A stretch of 37,719 bases of DNA. Origin: Actinokineospora pegani (GTDB taxonomy: Bacteria > Actinomycetota > Actinomycetes > Mycobacteriales > Pseudonocardiaceae). Of this stretch, positions 29,913-37,719 are shown one piece after another; position 1 is the stretch's first letter, and every line of letters starts with the position of its first letter. The notes below the pieces were generated by a model. That model saw only the letters and a program-made list of their open reading frames with translations, was not told the DNA's origin and searched no databases. The stretch spans positions 1 to 37,719 of the forward strand of contig NZ_WHOL01000079.1 in assembly GCF_009745975.1 (NCBI RefSeq). Reading direction: 5' to 3'. A program made the translations under genes and the position numbers.

Positions 29913-30131
29913 TCACTTGGCGACGATCACCCAGATCCCGACGCCCACCATCGCCACGCACAGCGTGAAGCTGATCACCGCCGTGCCCAGCCCCAGGACG
30001 TTGGCGCCGCCCGCCTTCCTGGCGTCGGCGTGGTCGGACCAGCCGCGCACGCCGAGCGCGAACAGCACGACCGCGCCGATGCCGGTGGTCATCGCCGCGA
30101 AGACGACCTCGCCGAGCAGTGCCCACCTCAC
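29913..30131 (-). CDS. Small membrane protein coupled to the phosphate transporter
   Basis: 72 residues with two hydrophobic helices (about 8-27, VVFAAMTTGIGAVVLFALGV; about 46-70, VLGLGTAVISFTLCVAMVGV) joined by a short charged loop (GWSDHADARKAGG). The GTG start overlaps the pit stop by 4 bases, so the two are translationally coupled. No named family is recognised; a small accessory subunit of the transporter is likely from context. Confidence 0.8.
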   Translation of the reverse strand: MRWALLGEVVFAAMTTGIGAVVLFALGVRGWSDHADARKAGGANVLGLGTAVISFTLCVAMVGVGIWVIVAK

Positions 30132-31270
30132 CGCGTCCCCCCGGGGGCCGGGGCGGGCTCCAACGGCTCGACCGGGATGTCGTTGACGTTGTGCGCGCCG
30201 ACGGCGTCGCGCCGCGACATGGCGAAGACGGCGCAGGCGAAGACGACCCCCACGACGGCGACCGCGACCGTGCCGACGGTGCCGGACTCGGCGACCAACC
30301 CGGCGATCGCGCCCGCGACGCCCGCGGCGGGCAGGGTGATCAGCCAGGCCAGCAGCATCCGGCCCGCGGTGGACCAGTGCACCTTGGCCTGCGGTGTGCC
30401 CAGGCCCGCGCCGAGGATGCCGCCGGAGCACACGTGCGTCGTCGACAGGGCGATGCCCAGGTGCGAGGAGGTGAGGATGACCGCGGTGGCGCTGGTCTGC
30501 GCGGCGAAGCCCTGCGGGGCGCCGATGTCGGTGATGCCCTTGCCCAGCGTGCGGATGATGCGCCAGCCGCCGAGGTAGGTGCCCAGCGCGATCGCCAGCC
30601 CGGCGCTGACGATCACCCAGGTGGGCGGGCCGGAGCCGGGGGCCAGGGTGCCCGCGCTGATCAGCGTCAGGGTGATGATCCCCATCGTCTTCTGCGCGTC
30701 GTTGGTCCCGTGCGCGAGCGACAGCAGCGACGCCGAGGCGATCTGGCCGACCCGGAACCCCTCCGGTGTCTTGCTGGCCGTGGCCCGCCGGGTGATGCGG
30801 AAGGCCAGGTAGGTCGCCAGCGCCCCCGCCACCCCCGCCACCACCGGCGCGGCGACCGCCGGGACCAGCACCTTCTCCACCAGCTTGGCGAAGTGCACCG
30901 CGTCGCCGCCCGCGGCGACCCAGGTCGCGCCGATCAGCCCGCCGAACAGCGCGTGCGAGGAACTCGACGGCAACCCCACGTACCAGGTCAACAGGTTCCA
31001 GACGATCGCCCCGACCAAGCCCCCGAACACCACCGCGGGCGTGATCGCCGCGTCGTCGACCAGCCCCCCGGAGATCGTCTTGGCCACCTCGACCGACAGG
31101 AACGCCCCCACCAGGTTCAACACCGCGGACAGGGCGACGGCCACCCGCGGCCGCAGCGCACCGGTCGCGATGGAGGTCGCCATCGCGTTGGCCGTGTCGT
31201 GGAACCCGTTGGTGAAGTCGAAGAACAGTGCGGTCACCACGACAAGCGGGACCAACACGCTCAGGTCCAT
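30128..31270 (-). CDS. Low-affinity inorganic phosphate transporter (Pit family)
   Basis: 380 residues, about ten membrane helices. The two inverted-repeat signatures of the PiT/Na-phosphate family are clear: FTNGFHDTANAMATSIATGA near the N-terminus and SLAHGTNDAQKTMGIITLTL in the middle, plus LPSSSSHALFGGLIGA and ALSTTHVCSGGILGAG. It imports phosphate, usually as a metal-phosphate complex driven by protons. ATG 31270. No PhoU-like gene is adjacent, but a small membrane protein is coupled downstream. It is shorter than E. coli PitA, as usual in actinobacteria. Confidence 0.95.
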   Translation of the reverse strand: MDLSVLVPLVVVTALFFDFTNGFHDTANAMATSIATGALRPRVAVALSAVLNLVGAFLSVEVAKTISGGLVDDAAITPAVVFGGLVGAIVWNLLTWYVGLPSSSSHALFGGLIGATWVAAGGDAVHFAKLVEKVLVPAVAAPVVAGVAGALATYLAFRITRRATASKTPEGFRVGQIASASLLSLAHGTNDAQKTMGIITLTLISAGTLAPGSGPPTWVIVSAGLAIALGTYLGGWRIIRTLGKGITDIGAPQGFAAQTSATAVILTSSHLGIALSTTHVCSGGILGAGLGTPQAKVHWSTAGRMLLAWLITLPAAGVAGAIAGLVAESGTVGTVAVAVVGVVFACAVFAMSRRDAVGAHNVNDIPVEPLEPAPAPGGTR

Positions 31271-31551
31271 CGAGAGACTCCCTCCCCGAAGGGTGCTCCA
31301 CTGGGAAAACCGGACGCGTGATCAGGTTAACGGCAGATGGCCAGAACATCACCAGCCCGAAACCACCTGTCCACATGGCCCAGAACCATCCACAGGTCCG
31401 CCGCACCCGGGCCCCGCCCCCCCACCCCCGATATCCTGCGGAAACCGCCGATCCCCTGGGAGGGTGCGGGGTTGGGATGGCGCGGGGGCCGCTCGCCGTG
31501 TCAGCAGGTCCGTGGCGGTGGTCCTGGGGTCCGTCGGTGGGCGGGCCGTTC

Positions 31552-32934
31552 TCAGGGGGCCATGCGGACGCGGTTGCGGCCGGTGCTCTTGGCCTCGTAG
31601 ACGGCGGCGTCGGCTTGGCGGAGGAGGCTTTCCAGGGTGGTGGTGGGGGCTGGGGCGGCGGCGACGCCGATCGAGGTGGTCCGGGCGTCGATGGCCACGG
31701 GGTTCCCGCGCTTGTCGGTGGCGGGGACGATCATCGCGGCGATGCCCTGGCGGACGCGCTCGGCGACGACGGCGGCCTGGGGGGCGTCGGTGTCGGGGAG
31801 CAGGAGGACGAACTCCTCGCCGCCGAAGCGGCCGACGATGTCGCCCTGGCGGGTGGTGTGGTGCAGGACGGTGGCGACGGCGCGCAGGACGGCGTCGCCC
31901 GCGGGGTGGCCCCAGGTGTCGTTGACGACCTTGAAGTGGTCCAGGTCGAGGACGGCCACGGCGACCGAGGAGCCGCGGCGGCGGGCGCGGACGAACTCGC
32001 GGTCGACCTGCTCGTGCCAGCCGCGGCTGTTGAGCAGGTCGGTCTTCTCGTCGGTGCGCGAGTCGCCGCGCAGGGTCTCGATCTGCAGGACGCCCCAGTC
32101 CAGGGCGCACAGCAGCGGCACCACCAGCAGCGGCGCGGCCCAGGCGTGCGCGACGGCCAGGGCCACCAGCACGCCCACGAACATGGTCACCGCCGCCATG
32201 GCGTTGTCCCGGCGGCTGCCGACGACCTCGGTGCGGGTCGGGCGCGACGAGGACAGGGCGATGACCCCGGCGATGGCGCCCGCGTTGAGGAAGAAGTGCA
32301 CGGCCGCCGCGGCCAGCAGCACCAGCAGGTCCACCGGGGTGAGGCGGTCGAGCACGTCCAGCCCCGCCAGCCGGACCACCGCCAGCGACGCCAGGGCGGG
32401 CAGCAGGATGCCCGCGGTCCCGAAGGTGTAGCGGTAGAGCGGCCGCCGGGCGACCGGGTAGAGCTGGACGCGCAGCAGCAGCAGCGACAGCACGGCCATC
32501 CACGCGGGCAGCATCACCATCGCGGGCAGCACCCACACCACCGACGTGTCGAAGTGCGGGCCGGAGCGGGTCGCGCGCCTGGTCTCCTCGACCCGGCGGG
32601 ACAGCCACAGGTGCACAGCGCCCGCCAGGGCCAGGGCCGCGAACCGCTGCCAGTCGACCTCGGAGGTGTGCCGATCGCCCAGCAGGGCTACCCCGGTCGC
32701 GACCAGGGTGACCAGCTCGAACACCAGGATGTAGGCGATGGCGGGCCGGGGTAGAGACCTCAGTCCCACAACACCCGGGACGTGAGTCACACTTGTGGCT
32801 GATTCGTGGACCCAACCGGGATCGGCGTGACCTGAGCCACTCCCGGACGTTGTGTCCTTGGACTCGAGGGGAGGTGGATCGGATGCGCAACCGTGACTGG
32901 TGACGCCGCGCTCGCGGCCGGTGTGCTGTGCCAT
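31552..32934 (-). CDS. Membrane-bound diguanylate cyclase (GGDEF domain)
   Basis: 460 residues. After a Ser/Gly-rich N-terminus, residues about 63-285 hold six or more membrane helices of an unassigned sensor region. The GGDEF domain follows: TDLLNSRGW, VLDLDHFKVVNDTWGH (metal Asp about 330), the active site RFGGEEF (371-375) and ARTTSIGVAAAP. The inhibitory I-site RQGD (362-365) lies exactly five residues before GGEEF. Active-site and I-site residues are intact, so it should make cyclic-di-GMP with product feedback. No EAL or HD-GYP partner is present. ATG 32934 follows AGGAGG by 8 bases. Confidence 0.93.
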   Translation of the reverse strand: MAQHTGRERGVTSHGCASDPPPLESKDTTSGSGSGHADPGWVHESATSVTHVPGVVGLRSLPRPAIAYILVFELVTLVATGVALLGDRHTSEVDWQRFAALALAGAVHLWLSRRVEETRRATRSGPHFDTSVVWVLPAMVMLPAWMAVLSLLLLRVQLYPVARRPLYRYTFGTAGILLPALASLAVVRLAGLDVLDRLTPVDLLVLLAAAAVHFFLNAGAIAGVIALSSSRPTRTEVVGSRRDNAMAAVTMFVGVLVALAVAHAWAAPLLVVPLLCALDWGVLQIETLRGDSRTDEKTDLLNSRGWHEQVDREFVRARRRGSSVAVAVLDLDHFKVVNDTWGHPAGDAVLRAVATVLHHTTRQGDIVGRFGGEEFVLLLPDTDAPQAAVVAERVRQGIAAMIVPATDKRGNPVAIDARTTSIGVAAAPAPTTTLESLLRQADAAVYEAKSTGRNRVRMAP

Positions 32935-32993
32935 GGCCGCGACCTCCTCACTCCCGCAGAACGACGCCTTCCCAGAAGGATACGTGCCGCGTT

Positions 32994-33015
32994 CGTTGAA
33001 GTTTAACTGTCAACG
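32994..33015 (-). terminator. Hairpin downstream of the SDR gene
   Basis: CGTTGA (32994-32999) pairs with TCAACG (33010-33015), with inner AGTT/AACT continuing the stem. It starts 9 bases after the SDR stop; no T-run. A 12-base palindrome ACGACCGGTCGT (33013-33024) overlaps it at the stop codon. Confidence 0.45.
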
Positions 33016-33023
33016 ACCGGTCG

Positions 33024-33899
33024 TCACGCGGGTGCCAACCACTTGCGCAGCTTGGGCGGCATCCGCTTCTCCAGCCCGTAGGGCTCCAGGTGCCCGCCGA
33101 GCACCTCGGCGAAGGCGAGGTCGACGCTGTCGACGTCCCACTCGTCCCGGCGCAGGATGGGCGGTTTGAACATCGGCTGGCCCACCACGTGCAGCTCGGT
33201 GCCGGTGCAGCGGACCACCTGGCCGGTGATGCCCGCCGACCGCTCGTCCAGCAGGTAGTGCACCAGCGGCGCGACCAGGTCCGGCCTCTTGTCCGGCCCG
33301 GTCACCTTCGACGCGCGCGGGGAGTTGCGGACCATCCTGGTGTGGGCGAGCGGGCAGACGGCGTTCACCCGGATGCCGCTGTCCTCGAGGTCCAGCGCCC
33401 AGGAGTACGTCAGCGACGACACCGCGCCCTTGCTCGCCGAGTACGCGCCCAGCGTGCGCTGGCCCAGCGAGGCCCCCGAGGAGATGTTGACGATCGCCCC
33501 GCCGCGCCCGCGCATGCGGCGGATCGCGGCCATGCCCGTGTAGAGCACGCCGAGGACGTTCACCTCGATCAGCGCCCGCACCCGCTCCGGCTCGTCGTCC
33601 CACGGCAGGACCTCGTAGTTGACCCCGGCGTTGTTGACCAGGCCGTCCACGGCGCCGAACTCGTCGGCGCACAGCGCGACGATGGCCTCGGCCCCCGCCG
33701 GGTCGGCCACCGAGTGCCCGCTGACCGCGGCGCGGCCGCCCTCGGCGCGGATGCCCGCGGCGGTCAGCTCCGCCTCGTCGCGGTCGATGTCGTTGACCAC
33801 CACCGCGGCCCCCGCGCGGGCCAGGTGCGCCGCGAACGCCGCGCCCAACCCCCGTCCCGCCCCGGTCACCACGACCGCCTTGCCCTTGAGGCTGCTCAT
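33024..33899 (-). CDS. Short-chain dehydrogenase/reductase (SDR)
   Basis: 291 residues, longer than a minimal SDR. Marks: VVVTGAGRGLGAAFAAHLAR, VVNDIDRDEAEL (acidic, favours NAD), GLVNNAGVNYE, IVNISSGASLGQR, YSASK (catalytic Tyr/Lys) and VNAVCPLAHTRM. The C-terminal extension of about 45 residues (PPILRRDEWDVDSVDLAFAE to the end) is rich in charged residues and resembles SDRs acting on bulky CoA or steroid/terpenoid substrates. ATG 33899 follows GGAGGAG by 6 bases. It lies upstream of the diguanylate cyclase but is separated from it by a hairpin. Confidence 0.9.
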   Translation of the reverse strand: MSSLKGKAVVVTGAGRGLGAAFAAHLARAGAAVVVNDIDRDEAELTAAGIRAEGGRAAVSGHSVADPAGAEAIVALCADEFGAVDGLVNNAGVNYEVLPWDDEPERVRALIEVNVLGVLYTGMAAIRRMRGRGGAIVNISSGASLGQRTLGAYSASKGAVSSLTYSWALDLEDSGIRVNAVCPLAHTRMVRNSPRASKVTGPDKRPDLVAPLVHYLLDERSAGITGQVVRCTGTELHVVGQPMFKPPILRRDEWDVDSVDLAFAEVLGGHLEPYGLEKRMPPKLRKWLAPA

Positions 33900-34043
33900 G
33901 TTGTGCTCCTCCCCGCCGACCGCGGTGTCGACTGGTCCCAGTGTTCGCACGTCGGGACACCTGCGCGGGTGGACTTCGACGAGTGGCCGGTTCATTGCGA
34001 CGAGCGCGGCACCGGGCTACAGCCCGGCGGAACGCCGCGCTGA

Positions 34044-37000
34044 TCAGGCCGTGCAGGCGGACAGCAGCGCGTGCACGTGGTCGGCCTCCGGCACACCGAG
34101 CGCCTCGAACACCGGCAGCGCCGCCCGCCAGTCCAGCACGGCGGCCCGCAGGTCGCCGGTGCGCTGGCGGGTGAGCGCCCGGACGTGCCGGGCCCTGGCC
34201 CCGGCCAGCCGCTGCCCGCTGGCCGCGGCCAGGTCCAGGCCGCGCTCGACGTGCTCGGCGGCCGCGGCGTGCTCGCCCGCGTCGAGGTGGGCGTGGGCGA
34301 GCTCGGTGAGCGCGCGCACCTCGAGCAGCCGCATGCCGGACTGCCGCATCAGGGCCAGCGCGCCGTTGCCGTGGTGCAGGGCGGCGGGGTGGTCGCCGGT
34401 GCGCCGGTACAGCGCGCACAGGCCGGTGAGGACGGACGCCTCGCCGTAGCCGAACCGGATCTCGCGGGCCAGCGCGAGCGCCTTGGCGTAGTGCTCGGCC
34501 GCGGCCGACCACTCCCCCGTGCGCTGGGCGATGGTGCCCAGGATGTCCAGGCAGCTCACCTCGTGCCTGCGCTCGCCGAGGTGGCCGTTGGCCGCCATGG
34601 CGTGCTTCACCTGGGCGCGGGCGGCCTGGTAGTCGCCCGCGTCCGCGCCGGTCTCGGCCAGGCAGACCAGCATGCTGACCTCGCCGTGCCGGTAGCCGTA
34701 GCGGCGGCAGACCGACAGCGCGTGCCGGTAGCGCTCGGTGGCCCGGGGCAGGTCGCCCATCGCCCAGTGCGCCAGGCCCAGGCCCTGGCACGCGGCGGCC
34801 TGGACCTGGCGGTGGCCGATGGCGGTGCTCAGCTCCATCGCCTCGGTGTGCCGGGCGATGGCCTCCTCGGGGCGGCCCAGCGACAGCGCGGCGACGCCGA
34901 GGTAGTGCAGGGCGGCCGCCTCGCCGAAGCGGTTGCCGATGTCGCGGTTGAGCAGCAGCGAGCGCTCGTAGAACCGCGACGCCTGGCCGGGCTGGCCGAG
35001 CTGGGAGTGCGCGCGGCCCAGGTTGTGCAGCGCGGAGGCCTCGACGACCCGGTTGCCGGTGCCCTGGCTCAGCTCCAGCGCCCACCCGTGGTGCTCGACG
35101 GCGGCGGCGTAGTCGCTGAGGTTGCAGTGGATGAGCCCGACCAGGTCGTGCACCGAGGCCTCGGCGTCGACGTCGCCGCTGGTCCTGGCCGCGGCCAGGG
35201 CGGCCCGGCCGACGGCGAGGCCGTCGGCGCCGTGGCCGCGGTTGAAGAAGAACGCGCGCAGCGCCTCGGCGAACCGCCACGCGTAGCGGGCCAGGCCCAG
35301 CTCGGCGGCCTCGGTGGCGGCGGCGACCAGGTTGCCCAGCTCGGCGTCCAGCCAGCCCAGGGCCACCTCCTCCGCGCCCGCCTGCCGGGGGGCGCCGACC
35401 CGCCAGAGCACGGCGCTGTGCGCCTCGACCTCGCCGAGGTAGTGGTCGAACAGGGCCACCAGCGCGCCCGAGCGCTCGTCGTCGGCGTCCTCCGCGCGGC
35501 CCCTGGCGTAGTCGCGGAGCAGGTCGTGCATGGCGTAGCGGCCGCGGCCGTGCTCGCGGATGAGGTTGCCGTGGTGCAGCACGCGCAGCAGCCGGGCGGC
35601 CTCGGGCAGCGCCAGCCCGGCGAGGGCGGCCGCGGACGGGGCGCCCAGGTCGGCGCCGGGGACCAGGCCGAGCAGCCGGAAGAGCCTGCGCGCGGCCGGG
35701 GCGAGCTTGGCGTAGGACAGGTCGAAGGCGGCGCGCACGGCGGCCGACTCGTCGCCGGAGACCGACAGCCCGGCCAGCCTGCCCCGGTCGCGCAGCTCGC
35801 GGGTGTAGTCGGCGATGCTCACCAGCGGCCGCACCGCCAGGTTGGCCCCGGCGATGCGCAGCGCCAGCGGCAGGCGCCCGCAGACCTCGGCCATCTCGGC
35901 GGCGGCCTCGGGCTCGCGGCGCAGCCGGGCGGAGCCGACCATCCGGCCGAGCAGCCGCACGGCCTCGCGCGGGTCGAGCACGTCGAGCGGGAGCTGGTGG
36001 GCGCCGTCGTGGGCGGTCAGGCCGGTGAGCCGGTCGCGGCTGGTGACCAGCACCAGGCAGCCGGGCGAGCCGGGCAGCAGCGGGCGGACCTGCTCGGCCT
36101 CGGCGGCGTTGTCCAGCAGCACCAGCACCCGCTTGCCGGTCAGCAGGGTGCGGTACAGGCCTGCCGCCTCGTCGGTGTCGACGGGGACCCGCTCCGGGGG
36201 GACGCCGAGGGCGTGCAGGAAGCGGACGAGGACCTGGTGGGTGCTCAGCGGCGTCCCGGCGGCGTACCCGCGCAGGTTGACGCTGAGCTGCCCGTCGGGG
36301 AAGCGCTCGCGGACCCGGTGCGCCCAGCGCAGCGCGAGCGCGGTCTTGCCCACGCCCGCGGTGCCGGACACCGCGACCAGCACCAGCCCGGTCCCGACCT
36401 GCGCGACCAGCGCGTCGAGGGCGGCCAGCGGGGAGACGCGGCCGACGAACCCCGGCGACTCGGCGGGGAGCTGGGCGGGGGCGGGCTGCTCTGCCCTCGG
36501 GTCCGGCTCCGGGTCGGCCGGGGCCGAGCGCAGCACGCTGACGTGCGCGTCGCGCAGCTCCCGGCCCGGCTCGACGCCGAGCTCCTCGGCGAGGCGGGCG
36601 CGCAGCTCGGCGTGCACGCGCAGGGCCTCGACCTGCTCGCCGGTGCCCGCCAGGGCCAGCATCAGCCGGGCGTGCAGGCCCTCGTGCAGCGGCTCGTCGA
36701 CCAGCAGGGCGCGCAGCGCGGCGGCGACCCCGGCGTGCTCGCCCAGCGGCAGCGCCAGGTCCGCGTAGGCCAGCGCGGCGGAGCGACGGCGCATGGTCAG
36801 ATCCAGGGCGGCCGGGTGGGCGCGGACGCGGTCGGGCAGGTCGCAGAGCACCTGCGCCCGCCAGCCGCCGAGCGCCTCGGCGAGCAGGTCGGCGGCGGCG
36901 CGGCGGTCCTCGGTGGTCCGGGCGCGCTCGGTCAGCTCGACGAACCGCAGCGCGTCGAGCTGCTCGGCGTCGGCGTCGAGCCGGTACCCGCCGGGCACCG

Positions 37001-37469
37001 AGACGATGGACCGGCCGGAGCCGACCAGCGCCCGCCGCAGCCGGGAGACGTAGGTGTGCACCAGGCCGACGCAGCTCGCGGGCGGGTCCTCGCCCCACAG
37101 CGCGTCGACGATCTCGTCCTGCCCGACCCGGCGGTTGGCGTTGAGGGCGAGCAGGGCCAGCAGGGACCGCTGCTTGACCGCGCCGGGGCGGAGCTGGTGG
37201 TCGCCGTGGGTGGCGGTGAACGCGCCGAGGACCCCGATGCGCAGCCCGGCGGGCTCGTGCGCGTCGAACTCGTCCGGCCCGACGCCGACCGCCTCGGCCA
37301 GCCGCCGCACGGACTCCTGCCGGGGCCTGCCCACGCCGCCGCGCTCGATGTAGCGCAGGGCCCGCACGCTCACCCCGGACCGGGCGGCGAGCTGCCCCTG
37401 GGTCAGCCCCGCGCGCAGCCGGTGCGCGCGCAGGGCGGCGCCGAAGGAGCCGGGCCGACCGGGTTGCAT
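34044..37469 (-). CDS. XRE-SARP-NB-ARC-TPR regulator (AfsR-like)
   Basis: 1141 residues. Domain order: XRE helix-turn-helix (about 8-68: LRAGLTQGQLAARSGVSVRA, RYIERGG); OmpR-type SARP DNA-binding domain (about 75-165: LRIGVLGAF, KQRSLLALLALNANRRVGQD, VHTYVSRLRRALVG); bacterial transcriptional activation domain (about 170-312: FVELTERART to LAEELGVEPGRELR); NB-ARC STAND ATPase (about 340-620: Walker A GTAGVGKTAL at 369-378, VLVLLDN Walker B); then about ten TPR repeats to the C-terminus. SARPs switch on secondary-metabolite clusters; the STAND/TPR part senses a ligand or partner. The added XRE domain gives two DNA-binding modules. ATG 37469 with a nearby AGGACGAG is preferred; the frame extends upstream to an ATG at 37571. 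No biosynthetic cluster is visible here. Confidence 0.92.
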   Translation of the reverse strand: MQPGRPGSFGAALRAHRLRAGLTQGQLAARSGVSVRALRYIERGGVGRPRQESVRRLAEAVGVGPDEFDAHEPAGLRIGVLGAFTATHGDHQLRPGAVKQRSLLALLALNANRRVGQDEIVDALWGEDPPASCVGLVHTYVSRLRRALVGSGRSIVSVPGGYRLDADAEQLDALRFVELTERARTTEDRRAAADLLAEALGGWRAQVLCDLPDRVRAHPAALDLTMRRRSAALAYADLALPLGEHAGVAAALRALLVDEPLHEGLHARLMLALAGTGEQVEALRVHAELRARLAEELGVEPGRELRDAHVSVLRSAPADPEPDPRAEQPAPAQLPAESPGFVGRVSPLAALDALVAQVGTGLVLVAVSGTAGVGKTALALRWAHRVRERFPDGQLSVNLRGYAAGTPLSTHQVLVRFLHALGVPPERVPVDTDEAAGLYRTLLTGKRVLVLLDNAAEAEQVRPLLPGSPGCLVLVTSRDRLTGLTAHDGAHQLPLDVLDPREAVRLLGRMVGSARLRREPEAAAEMAEVCGRLPLALRIAGANLAVRPLVSIADYTRELRDRGRLAGLSVSGDESAAVRAAFDLSYAKLAPAARRLFRLLGLVPGADLGAPSAAALAGLALPEAARLLRVLHHGNLIREHGRGRYAMHDLLRDYARGRAEDADDERSGALVALFDHYLGEVEAHSAVLWRVGAPRQAGAEEVALGWLDAELGNLVAAATEAAELGLARYAWRFAEALRAFFFNRGHGADGLAVGRAALAAARTSGDVDAEASVHDLVGLIHCNLSDYAAAVEHHGWALELSQGTGNRVVEASALHNLGRAHSQLGQPGQASRFYERSLLLNRDIGNRFGEAAALHYLGVAALSLGRPEEAIARHTEAMELSTAIGHRQVQAAACQGLGLAHWAMGDLPRATERYRHALSVCRRYGYRHGEVSMLVCLAETGADAGDYQAARAQVKHAMAANGHLGERRHEVSCLDILGTIAQRTGEWSAAAEHYAKALALAREIRFGYGEASVLTGLCALYRRTGDHPAALHHGNGALALMRQSGMRLLEVRALTELAHAHLDAGEHAAAAEHVERGLDLAAASGQRLAGARARHVRALTRQRTGDLRAAVLDWRAALPVFEALGVPEADHVHALLSACTA

Positions 37470-37640
37470 CTCGTCCTCTCGGGTGGCGCCGCTTGGCCGG
37501 GTGGCCGACTTGCCGCCCCCGGACCCCGAACTTGCCGGTTCCTGCCGACCCGGACCACCCAAGGAGATCATTGTCGCAGGTGGGGCTTGTACTCGCAGGC
37601 CATCCGACTGGATCTCAGCGGTACAGGCCGGTTGCCAATA

Positions 37641-37660
37641 CCGGACACTAGCGTGTCTGG
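37641..37660. promoter_or_regulatory. Palindrome upstream of the AfsR-like gene
   Basis: GACAC-TAGC-GTGTC with flanking CC/GG and one mismatch, a 20-base dyad in the gene-free 37470-37719 region. A partly overlapping CCGGT...ACCGG dyad lies at 37628-37644. It may be an operator for autoregulation or for a divergent gene beyond the window. Confidence 0.4.
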
Positions 37661-37719
37661 TCGGGGTCGGTCCGCCCTGTGCGGGGGCAGGTGGGCGGGC
37701 CTGGTCGTGGCGCGGCGTT

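Noticed and set aside
33013-33024. 12-base palindrome ACGACCGGTCGT as an operator
   Set aside because: It overlaps a stop codon and a terminator-like hairpin downstream of the SDR gene; self-complementary GC-rich 12-mers are not rare in such DNA.
33010-37098. 1362-codon minus-strand frame over the SDR and AfsR-like genes
   Set aside because: A +1 shadow of real genes, repetitive Arg/Ala/Gly translation; the proper frames show complete domains.
1-37719. CRISPR arrays, insertion sequences, phage genes, tandem repeats, rRNA genes
   Set aside because: None seen: no regularly spaced repeats, transposase or integrase motifs, or rRNA sequence; the two tRNAs show no attachment-site duplication that I could find by eye.

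Overview
The window is high-GC actinobacterial DNA with strong G/C third-position bias. It has GTG and TTG starts, several apparently leaderless genes, a very large AfsR/SARP-type regulator, a PPOX-class F420-dependent oxidoreductase relative and an aminoglycoside-type 16S rRNA methyltransferase closest, from memory, to KamB of Streptoalloteichus. Together these suggest a Pseudonocardiaceae-like soil actinomycete (Actinokineospora, Saccharothrix or Streptoalloteichus type). That placement is inference; there is no rRNA or other phylogenetic marker here. It looks like ordinary chromosome: no phage, IS element, CRISPR array or plasmid genes were found.

Layout. (1) 1-3.1 kb, decoding-site cluster: rsmI (2'-O-methylation of 16S C1402), an overlapping gene with a DUF371-like N-terminus and an RsmI-like C-terminal helical end, and, convergent to them, a KamB-type 16S A1408 N1-methyltransferase. 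Two enzymes for neighbouring bases of helix 44 lie within 3 kb. (2) 3.5-4.7 kb: STAS anti-sigma-antagonist-like protein and a PPOX protein. (3) 4.7-10.8 kb: a tight minus-strand operon (ACAD10/11-type acyl-CoA dehydrogenase, two SDRs, ACAD10/11-type sugar-kinase-like phosphotransferase, histidine phosphatase, SMP-30-type lactonase) divergent from a TetR regulator. An acyl-CoA synthetase gene 2.4 kb beyond the TetR gene carries the same inverted repeat in front of its start, so it probably belongs to the same regulon. The gene set resembles the bacterial levulinate/4-hydroxyacid (lva) pathway and mammalian ACAD10/11, so I infer lactone/4-hydroxyacyl-CoA catabolism. (4) 10.8-14.5 kb: small membrane protein, secreted subtilase, a gene-free and relatively AT-rich patch, and the acyl-CoA synthetase. 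(5) 14.6-21 kb: a family-A DNA polymerase relative with an unusual motif B, a TPR membrane protein, a Bcr/CflA-type MFS exporter and a two-domain fatty acyl-CoA reductase. (6) 21-28.3 kb: small conserved ORF, two bacterial-PH membrane proteins, a RibD/DHFR-like reductase, a glutamate-cysteine ligase-family enzyme, oligoribonuclease, tRNA-His, S4 protein, L,D-transpeptidase and tRNA-Lys. (7) 28.3-31.3 kb: GH3 beta-N-acetylhexosaminidase lipoprotein, a CxxC mini-protein, and a Pit phosphate transporter with a small coupled membrane protein. (8) 31.5-37.7 kb: diguanylate cyclase, SDR, and an XRE-SARP-NB-ARC-TPR regulator.

Most interesting: the KamB homologue beside rsmI; the shared TetR-type operator linking the ACAD/kinase/lactonase operon to an acyl-CoA synthetase; the DUF371/RsmI-tail protein; and a recurrent -10 box placed 6-7 bases before start codons, which indicates leaderless mRNAs.
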